The notes beneath the pieces were generated by a model. That model was not told the DNA's origin, did not search any database, and saw only the letters and a list, made by a program, of their open reading frames with translations. A stretch of DNA of 64,000 nt, from the NCBI GenBank assembly GCA_025526935.1, contig JAHLKD010000019.1:372001-436000 (forward strand), in the 5' to 3' direction. Of this stretch, positions 30,797 through 40,979 are shown piece after piece. A program made the position numbers and the translations under genes. The DNA is from Cladochytrium replicatum. Lineage: Eukaryota > Chytridiomycota > Chytridiomycetes > Cladochytriales > Cladochytriaceae. Numbering within the stretch: position 1 is the first letter of the stretch; every line of letters begins with the position of its first letter.

Positions 30797-31253
30797 TCAC
30801 CACTTTCTGAGAATGTCTTTCTCGAATTGCTCGGCAGTGAGCGTTCCGTCGATTCTCTTCATGTCTTTATTCAGAATTCTTGGGAAGAATGTGAGAACCA
30901 TACAAGTTATCAAGTTCTGGCACCGAATAACTTACAGCCAATACTTTTTCGTCTCGAATTTTCCAGACATACCTATCAGATGCGGTGTTGATGTACAACA
31001 GGTAGAAGAGTGCGCAAACAAAATGACGAGCCCAAGCTCCAAAAAGTTGGCAGCGAGCTGCAGAACCACGTAAACGACCAGTCGAATGTTGTATTCGCGA
31101 GAAGTAGTGCCGATGAACGATTATGTGCATCATTGGGAGCACCTTTTCGTTTTCGCTATCATCCGCATCTTGGTGTTGCCTCCCTTCATCAACAAAGCCA
31201 CTTCCCACTGTCCGAGCCACACAAGCCATCCGTTTAGCCGTGACCTCCACCAC
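30797..31253 (-). CDS. Small putative membrane protein, three-exon model
   Basis: A phase-consistent model joins an N-terminal exon (MACVARTVGSGFVDEG and DADDSENEK) to a hydrophobic exon (LAANFLELGLVILFAH), and then across a GTATGT donor to a last exon MKRIDGTLTAEQFEKDILRK ending at 30797. The alternative reading of the middle exon (ALFYLLYINTASDRYVW) is also open and also hydrophobic, so the middle is not settled. It is head-to-head with the MMSDH gene, only 23 bp from ATG to ATG in this model, so the true start may be the second ATG at about 31229. Not recognised. Confidence 0.45.
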
Positions 31254-31276
31254 TGCAAAGTTGTAAATTCTCGAAA

Positions 31277-33587
31277 ATGTTCAGATCAACGGCTCGCCTA
31301 CTGAAGCCTTCGGTATTTTGAAAGAGCTGTTCGTACGTATTGCAGTCTCTGATCTTTGAATTGCAGCTGTTTCCCATCCTTTCTCCTCGCAACATCTCAA
31401 CAGCGTCGGCAGCTTCCAAAACCAAACTCTACATCAATGGAGAATTCTTCGATTCTCAAACAGACAAATGGATCGAACTGAGGAATCCTGTATGTTGTAG
31501 TCCACTGCACGTAGCCATGATCTTGCTCATTCACATTCGAAACAGGCCACACAGGAACTGGTGACGCTTGTTCCGCAAGCAACCCCCGCCGAATTGAAAT
31601 ACGCCGCAGAGTCTGCTGCAGCCGCATTTAAAACATGGAAAAAGACCAGCGTTCTCACTCGCCAAAAGGTCATGCTCGATCTGCAAGCGCTCATCCGATC
31701 CAACATGGTAAGATTGTTGTTTCACCTCCTAATCATAAAGTACTTACTTTCGTTGAAGGACAAATTGGCGGAGTCGATCACTTTGGAGCAAGGGAAGACA
31801 TTCCCAGATGCTAAGGGTGATGTTCTCCGTGGACTGCAAGTTGTGGAACATGCTTGTGGGCTGCCGACCTTGCTCATGGGTGAAAAACTCCCAGTATCCC
31901 GTGACATGGATACGTACACTATCCGTGAACCCCTCGGTGTCGTTGCTGGGATCTGTCCATTCAACTTCCCGGCCATGATTCCCCTGGTACACACACCCAT
32001 TGATCAGGAAACAAATCTTTGAGTCTAAGAATGAACTCTAGTGGATGTTCCCGCTTGCAATTGGAATCGGAAACACGACGGTGATGAAGCCATCCGAACG
32101 CGATCCTGGTGCAATGATGATCCTCGCAAAACTTGCCGAAGAGGCAGGTGTTCCCAACGGTGTTCTCAACGTCGTTCATGGAGGTACTTAGCAAATATTA
32201 ATTGAGTGAAATTTGAAAGTTTTGATACATTTGTTCCTCTTACTCAGCTGTTGACACGGTCAACTTCATCTGCGACGACCCCCACATCAAAGCAATCTCG
32301 TTCGTAGGCTCAGACGTTGCGGGGAAGTACATCTTCGAGCGCGGTACCAAGAATGGAAAGCGAGTTCAGGTATTTACGAAACCCCAGAACATCCACACAA
32401 TCGAACACCCAACTCGGTTTCTTTAAAGGCAAATCTTGGTGCGAAGAACCACGGTGTGATCATGGAAGATGCAAACAAGAACCATGCCCTCAACTCCCTC
32501 GCCGGCGCAGCCTTCGGTGCAGCTGGTCAGCGATGCATGGCACTCTCTACACTTGTCTTTGTGGGTCCCGCGAAGGAATGGCTTCCCGAGCTTGTTGAGC
32601 GTGCAAAGCAGCTCAAGGTCACGAGTGGGTTTGAGCCTGACGCGGATCTTGGTCCGCTCATCACAAAAGAGGCCAAGAAGAGAGTCGAGGAGCTGATTCA
32701 GTCTGGTGAACATCAAAGCGCTTGATCATCATGCTGTAGGGTCTTATGTATGTTATGACTAGGTGTGGACGAAGGTGCAACATTGCTGTTGGACGGTCGA
32801 GGGATCAAGGTTGGCTAATGATTTACGTTTGTCGACATTCTTCTCACGTACCTCTTACAGCCTGCTGGTTTCGCAGAGGGTAACTTTGTTGGACCAACTA
32901 TTCTTTCGAACGTGAAACCACACATGCGCGTCTACAAAGAAGAGATTTTCGGACCGGTATAATATGTTGAAGTAGATTCGATATGGTTCTAAAACTTCTC
33001 TTTTAGGTTCTCGTTTGCTTGGAAGTTGATACTTTGGACGAAGCCGTTGAACTAATTAATAAGAACCCATATGGTACTCCCAGTGAAATCCCATCCGGTA
33101 ACCTGCTTACTGAGAGCCATTTTCTTTTTTCTTCAAATAGGCAACGGGACAGCAATCTTCACCAACTCTGGCAGCACTGCACGCAAGTTCCAGGAAGAAA
33201 TCGATGTCGGCCAAGTTGGGTAAGAGTCGGAAATAGGAATGATGCCTTCACTTCATCTAACCAATATCTCTGCAGTATCAATGTTCCTATTCCCGTTCCC
33301 CTTCCTATGTTCTCGTAAGTTTCAGTGGATTTGAGAAGGCTCTCATTTGTTGAATGTGTCTCTCTCTACAGGTTTACGGGAAGCAGGGGATCGATAGTCG
33401 GAGATCTCAACTTTTACGGCAAGACCGGCGTACAAGTAAGAGACCGTGGGACTTTGATGGCTTGAATGTTGACCAAGTCAATCCCCGCAAACAGTTTTAC
33501 TCACAGATCAAGACTGTCACTGCTCTTTGGAGGAGCGAGGATGCAGTTGGTACTGGCGCGTCTGTGAACATGCCTGTGATGAGATGA
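31277..33587 (+). CDS. MMSDH: Methylmalonate-semialdehyde dehydrogenase (CoA-acylating), mitochondrial
   Basis: Aldehyde dehydrogenase family 6: converts methylmalonate and malonate semialdehydes to propionyl-CoA and acetyl-CoA with NAD+, in valine and pyrimidine catabolism. The start [12 protein letters not shown] splices to an Arg/Ser/Ala-rich leader ([19 protein letters not shown]) typical of mitochondrial import. Next come [78 protein letters not shown] and the glycine/cysteine region [16 protein letters not shown] with the catalytic Cys. Later exons give [55 protein letters not shown] and FTGSRGS. About ten introns. All family landmarks are present. Confidence 0.95.
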
Positions 33588-33835
33588 GGTCCGGGATGGT
33601 TTGCATTCGTGTTGTATTGTGGAACAAGCAAGGATATATTGATTTAATCAAAACGAGACCCAATGCGACCTGCTGATTTTGGAAGGATTGCATCTTACGT
33701 TCTGACACATCGTGACCTTGGCAACTGTAAGCCAGAATACCAGGACAAATTACCAACAGCTTCATAGGATCTTGGCTACTGCTAATTGAGGAAAGAAGTC
33801 TCAAAAGCGCAATGGCATGGGTATAGCAACTTTAT

Positions 33836-34326
33836 TCATGGGCAAACCACCCACCTAACACCCGGACACCCCCCCACCCCCCCACCCCCGCTGACAGCGC
33901 TGATCGGCGGGAGCAAGATCGACTCCGCACACATGGTCACGGCGGCCTCCCATGCGGTCTCCGCGACTGTCAGCGTTAACGCCGCCACCGAAAAGAGCAC
34001 CGACCGCAGAGCCCGCCGGCTCCACGTCCGACCCTCCGTCAGCTATTCCAACCGAACGAAGAGTTTCAGAAGTAGCTGGAAAAGAAAACACCAAGTATGT
34101 GTCTTACCTCGGCCCTGCTCGAGCTTGTCCAACAACTCCCCGATCTTGTCCAAGCGATCGGACAGCCCCATGACGGCGGTCTCGATCCGACGGATCCTCC
34201 CCAACTCGATGACGCCGATATCCTACAAAGCGTGTGCATATTCAGTCCAATGTAAGCTTTTCGAAAGTTTTGGCTTGTACCAAGTCGAACTCGGGAATCC
34301 TGTTGTGAAGACGCTAGATCAGACAT
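33836..34326 (-). pseudogene. Short member 4 of the CAE-motif family, possibly frameshifted
   Basis: A minus-strand start MSDLASSQQDSR can be spliced to an exon at 34108-34222 encoding a coiled coil (IRRIETAVMGLSDRLDKIGE). Downstream, the same strand reads VAALTLTVAETAWEAAVTMC, then AESILLPPISAVSG. This aligns residue by residue with the C-terminal block of the genes at 5308 and 16868. However, the coiled-coil exon does not splice in phase into that frame: a TAG or a one-base shift intervenes, and the alternative phase gives a Gly/Ala-rich sequence. A long C-rich run (33870-33890) lies just downstream. Either an intron was missed, the assembly has an indel, or this is a decaying copy. Confidence 0.5.
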
Positions 34327-35640
34327 GACCCGATACGAGCAATCCAAAAACAATTACCACCGCGTTGCGATTGGGGAGGTATCGTAACAGTCGTGCGCCA
34401 CGATATTGCAAAGCTCTTTGAGTATGGCGGCTGGAAAAGAAGAGTGCGCTGTTTGTTTTTGTTTGGACAAAATAATCAAGCTGATTGGAAGAAAGCAAAT
34501 TCTCCCAGAATTCCAACAGGCTTTTGCAAACAAAACTATGGGCGGCGGAGCAAGAAGTAAATGAGAAAATGCACTCTAACCGGGGGCAAACCACGATCGG
34601 TATGCAATACGTTTACTTACATGCACCGGAGTTGTTAGAACTTGGTTTGTGGAGAAATCGTATTCACACCAATTACATCCTTCACCTCTATTTCCTGCTC
34701 CATTGCAAGCAGTCCCGAGAACATGATCGTTTCCATGCAGCTGACAACATGCGACCAGAAAGCAACTCAGAAAAGAGCTGACTGTGGCAGGCCATTCTGT
34801 GAAATTCTGCAATATTGCGATTCCAGTGTTAAAGTGAGCAATCTTTCTAAGTATTGTTCAAGACCTCTCATATCAGATACTTACGCTCAATGGCTTCACA
34901 CCCCAACGCGATAATCCACGAACAGTTTCACAGGAAGCAGGGGGAACGCAGGATCGATCACTGGCAAACTAGACATGATCAGTGTCGAAACTGGTGCAAT
35001 AATGAGAAATCTTATGGCGTTTGCTGACTGAAGAGGGACTTAGTCAAGCCTCAAACAGTCAAATATCCGATAGCGCGGGTTACTTGGGAAGTTTGAAGTG
35101 GGGAGGGGTTGAGAGTCCCCGGTGATAATGGAACCCTCGACAACCGCCGAAGACCCCATCACATCATTGTCATCTTTACATATGCACCAATTCCAACGCT
35201 GTCCGTTGCCCCTCCAAAACACAGCATCTGTCGTGATCAGCAAGTAAAGCTCGCTTGCCGTTCACCCTCGAACCAAGGGGACCAGAGTACAGTAGCTCAC
35301 TGGGATCCAATCGGTTTAGACAGAAGTAGATCAAAGGAGCAGAATATTCTTGAATGATTTTCTTTGTATTATTCACTCAAATGCAATGAACCCAAGGGTG
35401 CCTGAGGGCACCCGCCATCCCTGAGAGCGGGGAGTGGGAGCTTCTTTCTTTACCAGCTTTCTTAGGGCTTTGAAAGACAATCATTCACCCCAATAGACAG
35501 TTAACATGTTCAAACAAGCTCCACTGCTTTGCCATCAATCAGCATTAGGCTTCGACAGTTGTTTCGGTTGGAATAGGCTCCAGCAATTTCCCCATCTTCT
35601 TTAAAGAATTGGACGAAAAGTCCTGGTGCTTGGTGGATAA
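34327..35640. other. Intergenic, no supported gene
   Basis: About 1.3 kb of short, inconsistent frames on both strands. A minus-strand ATG near 34977 opens a 26-codon frame (MSSLPVIDPAFPLLPVKLF) that cannot be extended confidently. An inverted repeat GGGTGCC...GGCACCC lies at about 35396-35411. Confidence 0.4.
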
Positions 35641-35643
35641 GAT

Positions 35644-35725
35644 CTCCACTCCTGGTGGTGGCCTTCCGTCAATTCCTTTAAGTTTCATTCAGCCTTTGCG
35701 ACCATACTCCCCCGGAACCCAAACC
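35644..35725 (-). rRNA. Fragment of nuclear 18S rRNA gene (degenerate)
   Basis: The reverse complement reads GGAGTATGGTCGCA, then AACTTAAAGGAATTGACGG and CACCACCAGGAGTGGAG, which is the universal central region of eukaryotic 18S rRNA. Compared with the standard sequence it has a 4-nt insertion before AACTTAAAGG and a few substitutions. The flanks do not match 18S as I know it, so this is an isolated insertion of about 80 nt, not a functional gene. Confidence 0.8.
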
Positions 35726-36318
35726 TCCTCGGTCCTTCGCGATATTCCCTCATTCAACTATAAAGTCGAATTAACCGTGCTCCATTTTTACTCCAAATCC
35801 GCTGTTGGATGTTGAAGCGAGAGGACTGACGAAGCCATTGTTTGGGATGCAGGCAAACTATGTCGAGTGTTGGAGTTTGCAAGACCATTGATTAAGATAT
35901 GGCACTTCATATTCTTAAAGAATAACAATATCAAGTGTTACACCAAAAAAGCTGATTATGTTCCCAGCCAAAGCTTTATGGTGCAAGTATTTTTTGATAT
36001 CAAATCGTCCTTGGGTGGGTTAGCTCAGAGATGGAGAGTAAATTAATCACAGCTTCAAATTACATAACCGAAACTGACGCATAATCACTCCAACGATTAA
36101 TCTGAGCGACTTGCGCCAGTCTCAGAGGGGTGTCGGACAGCGGACAGGACGGATTGGAGGTTGCTGTTCACAACATCCACCAGCGAGGAAATTGGAAATC
36201 CAAAATAAGGAGGTACGTAAAGAAGCACCTCCCAACCAACCACGCTGCTTGAATCGCTCCGCGGGCGGGAGCGAAGTGATCCAGTGATTTCTCTCCGTGC
36301 TGACCCATGTCAGATGGC
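35726..36318. other. Intergenic, no supported gene
   Basis: AT-rich sequence with only short shadow frames. A tRNA A-box-like stretch near 36017 was examined and rejected. Confidence 0.4.
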
Positions 36319-36958
36319 TTAATGGAATCGTTCAGGGCCGGCAATTGGTACTGCAACCTTGTGAGCAGTTGTTCGCAAGAACACATCTCCGTTAACTCTG
36401 ACGGCTGATGCAAATTCATCATTGATAGGTGCGTAAACTTGCCGGAGTTCCTCTATCACAGAGCGGATTTGGACTCACCTGGTCTTATGAAGTACCGATC
36501 GTCTTTGTCACGGTATCTCAACCATTCTCATGACGGCATCTTGTAGGGCGATTTGGCTCTCGCGTAAATAAGTCAGCGCTCTCTCTGGACTCCATTGCAT
36601 CTGCGTCAACTCCTTGCAGATTGTGGAAACATGGGCAGTGAGCGCAGGTGACGAACCAAAAGTAAACCAAACCGATACCTTCATCACATGTCAGCCATCG
36701 GAGATACCTTTGTTTCGTTGCTCCTTGTGGTAGCAATGAGCTCGATGAGTATTGTGCAATATTCCTACTCCTAAACTGAACATTAAAAGTCCTCTCTGAT
36801 GTAGAAGTGACAAAAAATACCGGGATTTGTCGTCGCACACTCCGTACGGTATTCACTAGACAGAAGGTGATTTTTTGATCGTTAACCAGGAGAATCTGAA
36901 TAGTGCAGGAGAAATACGATTGATACCCTGTAAACTGTGCCAGGCGATCATGATCCAT
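36319..36958 (-). CDS. Hypothetical multi-exon protein
   Basis: The minus strand yields a phase-consistent series of exons: MDHDRLAQFTGYQSYF ... VNDQKITFCLVNTVRSVRRQ, then EYCTILIELIATTRSNETK, then ELTQMQWSPERALTYLRESQ with IALQDAVMRM, then ELRQVYAPINDEFASAVRVN with GDVFLRTTAHKVAVPIAGPERFH and a stop at 36319. The exon ends show usable GT and AG sites (for example a GTATCTCC donor after SNETK). The sequence looks protein-like throughout and helical in the middle. I do not recognise the family. The start is uncertain; a further upstream exon (MVVASLWGWQIGKYKQRS, ending at 37065) may belong to it. Confidence 0.5.
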
Positions 36959-37340
36959 CTGGAATTGCTGTCAGCCGTAGCACCGGAGAGTTTGGAGCAG
37001 CGGATCTCCACGGATCTCTGCTTGTACTTCCCGATTTGCCAACCCCACAAACTTGCCACCACCATCTTCTAATTCTATCATAGATTGTAAAAATAGTGCC
37101 AGCCCAGCTCGCTAATCTAACATCAGCATCACCTCCGCCCATCCATGCTCCCAAATCAACCTCATCTTTGGGGTGTCCCAATCCTCGGCCAACGCGTCTC
37201 TTCGCTCGTTGATCGGCATCATTTTCATCCGTCTCTTAACCTGACCGTAAGTCAAGAGTCAAGCGATTCTGAAAAAGTCGCTCGCTGCCAGTGCGACTCT
37301 GAATCACTCCTCATCTTCGTTTGCGAAATTACTACTAGCC
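36959..37340. promoter_or_regulatory. Intergenic region upstream of YHM2
   Basis: About 380 bp between two divergent genes, with no independent gene seen. May include the 5' exon of the minus-strand neighbour. Confidence 0.4.
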
Positions 37341-39093
37341 ATGGCCATCGACACCACACCCACCGACCCCAACGCACCGCTTCAGAAGAAGCCTGTCTCG
37401 TTCACCAACCTCGCGTTGGGCGCTGGTCTTAACCTGTAAGTGCTGCTTATGGCTCAAAGAGATGCTGGTATGGAGGGTTTGGAAGAGCGCTTTCGTGCGG
37501 TTCGACTGCGACGTCGTTCGGTTGCGGTGACGTTCGATGGGACTTGAGAGGTTGGACTCCAGATCGGCCCTGTCAATCTGTCGCTTCTGTGGGGCTTCAT
37601 TTTCTGCTGTTAGGAATCTTTTCGGTTCTCTTTCGATGACATCTTGTCATGGGCATGTAGGTGACGTAGATGTTGCCGTCGATCGTTATCTGTTGGTACA
37701 ATGTTGCGAGTCAGTGCAGGCTTCGTTACGGCAATTGTGAGCTTGGTGATTCGGCTACATCACAAAGCGATCAGCTGGTTCCAGTCAACGATTATAGTGT
37801 GACGTCACTTTTCATCTGTGGACTCGATCAGTTCGCCTATTTTCTAAACCATCCACCTTCCATTCGTCCAGCTTCGAGGTGTCCACCCTCGGACAACCGT
37901 TCGAGGTCACGAAAACCCAGATGGCAGGTATGTCACTGGCATCACCGTTCTCTACCCTATTCCTGATTGTCTGGTGTTCTATCACAGCCAACCGCGGCGA
38001 CACGATGCCCAAGGCGTTCCTCAACATCTGGAACCGTGGAGGCTTTTTCGGGTTCTATCAGGGCCTGATTCCATGGGCCTGGATCGAGGCGTCCACCAAG
38101 GGTGCTGTCCTCTTGTTCGCCGCTTCAGAGATCGAGTTCTACACTAGGGCTGCAGGAGGTAGCCCAGCTGTCGCCGGTATTGTCGGCGGTATGGGTGGTG
38201 GTATCGCGCAGGTAAGGTGTCAATTTTGCAAATGTTGTGATTCTTTGTTTTGACAACCGTTGGAACAGGCATACGGTATGATTGAAGAAAATGAGGAAGT
38301 ATTTGGGCTCATGATTCTTTTCACTTTCGTATTGCAGCCACCATGGGTTTCTGCACGTTCATGAAGACGGTGAGACAAATGGAGCCAGTCTCGCGTCTTT
38401 GGCCCCAGTCCTTATGGCAATGTTTGAACAGGTCGAAGTCACCCGTCACAAAGAGGGCGGGGGTCTCCAAAAATCCACCATCCAAGTTGCCCGTGAGATC
38501 TTTGCCCGCGAGGGTTTCCGCGGAATCAACAAAGGTGTCAACGCCGTGGCCCTGCGCCAGATGACCAACTGGGGCTCCCGGTTCGGTTTCGCGCGCATCG
38601 GCGAGGACCTCATTCGCAAATACTCTTTCGGGGACTCTGAGGACGCAAAGACACGAAAGCTGAGCAACGGACAAAAGATCCTGGCGTCGACGATTGCGGG
38701 AGCAGTGAGCTGCTGGAACCAGCCCATCGAGGTGATCCGCGTCGAGATGCAGAGCCAGATCAAGGCGCCCGGACGGCCGGAGAAAATGACTATCGCAACG
38801 GCAGCAAAATGGATCCACCAGAACAGCGGGCTAAAGGGCTTCTACCGGTGAGACAAAGAATTAGCCTTATCGCATTGACTTTTTTGCTCAATGGCGTTTT
38901 TCGCTTGGTGCAGCGGAGTGACACCTCGAATTGGTCTTGGAGTGTGGCAGACCGTCTGCATGGTCTTTGGTGGAGACAAGGTGAGATGAATTGGAGTTTG
39001 TTTGGTTGCTTTTGCAGACAAAGTTTCTGAACCTGTCCAAAGTTGAAGGCCTACTTTGCCGAGCGACAACGTCTCGCCAAGCTCAACAAATGA
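37341..39093 (+). CDS. YHM2: Mitochondrial citrate/oxoglutarate carrier, Yhm2 type
   Basis: Inner-membrane solute carrier of the SLC25 superfamily; the yeast protein exchanges citrate for 2-oxoglutarate. The start [20 protein letters not shown] leads to [12 protein letters not shown], and an unusually long first intron (about 435 bp) joins [18 protein letters not shown]. Then come [20 protein letters not shown] and [19 protein letters not shown], a GG-rich helix ending in GIAQ, a 7-nt microexon (38269-38275) supplying AY(A), [10 protein letters not shown], and [16 protein letters not shown]. The repeats [14 protein letters not shown] and [14 protein letters not shown] are carrier signature halves. 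The last exon ends [14 protein letters not shown]. The order matches Yhm2, not generic carriers. Confidence 0.9.
38269..38275 (+). other. 7-nt microexon of YHM2
   Basis: Flanked by a 57-nt intron ending GGAACAG and a 62-nt intron beginning GTATGA. Including GCATACG restores the reading frame as GIAQ|AYA|TMGF; skipping it shifts the frame. Confidence 0.85.
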
Positions 39094-40473
39094 TTTTGAA
39101 AGCTAAATGGTGGGATTTAGGCGTAATCAGCGCAAGTTTTATGAATGTATGGCGGTGGAGATATTCTACACTTCCGGAATATAGAATAACCACTGGAGTT
39201 TTCGTCTTTCTGTCAATACTACAAGAAACACACATTTTCCCATCGTGCCCAACGCGGGCGAGCGTCCTCGCGTCCCTTGCGACCCTGTCGTGCCTTTTGT
39301 GATCCACAGATCACAGCTGGAATGATCTTCTCGAGCTCTCACTGCATAAGACAGACCCGTCAAATGGCCACCTCATTTTCCACACATTAAGTCGAATCCT
39401 AACCCATTTTACTTCAAGAGCGCTGGTCCCTTTTCCGTGTCCTTGTCCAACCACAACTACAACGTTAGTGCTTGATGAGACGTGCGAACCCACAACAACC
39501 GACAGAACGTTGTGTAAGTTGCACACAAAGTGTGATTTTTGGTGTGATTCTCACAACTTTCGTGCTGCCTCATGATCGGTGACAGTATGGCTCCAACCAC
39601 CATGATCAGCTTCGCCCCGTTACCTTTGGCGGGCGACCAAAGTTCGGCAAGTTTCAACAAGAACGTCTTGAACATTGGAAACCCCTGGGCACGATCGGCA
39701 GGATCATGACGTGTGTGTGAGTTAATATTACATTTGCTAATGGAGACACCGCAAACGACTGATCCAGTTGCGCATTTACAGCAACAGTATCGACGCCATC
39801 ATCACTGACTCTGCCTACTCCGTGCACGCCTACACCACCCGCCCTCGGAGTCTGCGCCGACCACTTCCTCCTCCACTTTCGACGACCCCTAAGGTCGAGA
39901 CGATCGCCGAGATCATCGTCGCGAGCGTCCCAACATGTGCATCGGTTTGGTCGCCACCGCGGAGATCCAGAACGCCACCCGGACTGCCGTGTGGTGGCAC
40001 ACCAGCTCCCGCAACGATAAGGCCGACATCACACGCCAGCAGATTTACGGCTGGCCCTAGGCCAAGTACAACTATAACTGGGACGGGTAGGTGGTGGCGA
40101 GTCTTCTGCGCCAACATCAAGGCAACCTCGGGTGGTCGTCATTCAAGTTTCTGTGCAGTTGCAAGTGCTTTCCTTTTTGAAAAACCTTGCTACGTTTGCA
40201 ACATTTTTAATTTCAGCAGCAATGGCGAGATGCTTTGCTCATCTTGCAAGAGTGTATTTCTGATCGCATGTTTCTTGCAATACCGGCTCATCGCTTGTAG
40301 CCATTCTTACTGATTCCTTCAAACCCCATAAGGAAACAAGTATCATGAATCATTCCAGTACCGTCCATCAGGCGCACCACAGAAAATTTTTGTCTTAATG
40401 CTATCATTAGCACACCATGCGTTGCTGTAAAAGCTGAGAGCGACAATCATCAAACGGAAACGGTACACTGGAA
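39094..40473. other. Region without an intact gene; decayed coding traces at about 39587-40100
   Basis: Plus-strand pieces look protein-like but lie in different frames: MAPTTMISFAPLPLAGDQSS from 39587, NSIDAIITDSAYSVHAYTT from 39782, and MCIGLVATAEIQNATRTAVW with IYGWP*AKYNYNWDG from about 39933. An in-frame stop and no good splice sites suggest decay. The rest (39094-39580, 40110-40473) shows nothing I can support. Confidence 0.35.
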
Positions 40474-40979
40474 TTATGACTTGGGATCGAGACCCTTCTG
40501 CCTCATGTAGCGCTCCGCAAGCGTCGCGCCGAGCGGCGAGTATATCCCCGAGTAGCCGTCCGAAGCGCACCGGATGAGCATTGAATCGTTCTCGATGGCA
40601 AGTAGGATGTTGCCGCGTGCGTGGGGGAGCCCGATCGCGTATAATAAACGATGAAACACATCAAAATTCAGTTGCGAGAGGTGTGACGAGTCCTTCTTTA
40701 ATTGCCGCAAGTCCATTAAGACTGCAGCATAAACTTTGCGTCTCGACGGCCCACGTGCGCGATCCAGCCGGGAAAGTCGAGTCCAAAGCAGATCGCACCT
40801 ACAGCCTTCCCAAACTCGTTCTCGACCACGAACGGCAATACCTTCCTTCGACAACAAAGAAAGCCGATTAATATAAGTTTGAACGCTGAAAATGGCAAAG
40901 GTAAGATCACTATTGACATGAAACTTGAACGTATAATATTCGGTACAGGATAATACATAGCATGCTAAACATAAACGAA
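40474..40979 (-). pseudogene. Unrecognised minus-strand coding remnant downstream of the P450
   Basis: Two frames look protein-like and abut near 40730: KVLPFVVENEFGKAVGAICF with GLDFPGWIAHVGRRDAK, then AAVLMDLRQLKKDSSHLSQL with NFDVFHRLLYAIGLPH and a C-terminal YMRQKGLDPKS ending at 40474. They differ in frame by one base, and the only AG between them would imply an impossibly short intron. I read it as a frameshifted remnant, or a gene with an assembly indel. No family recognised. Confidence 0.35.

Noticed and set aside
36010-36070. tRNA-like A-box (GGGTTAGCTCAGAGATGG)
   Set aside because: No matching acceptor stem, anticodon stem or proper B-box follows at tRNA spacing.
39166-39526. Minus-strand frames downstream of YHM2
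   Set aside because: Short, no motif, inconsistent with each other.
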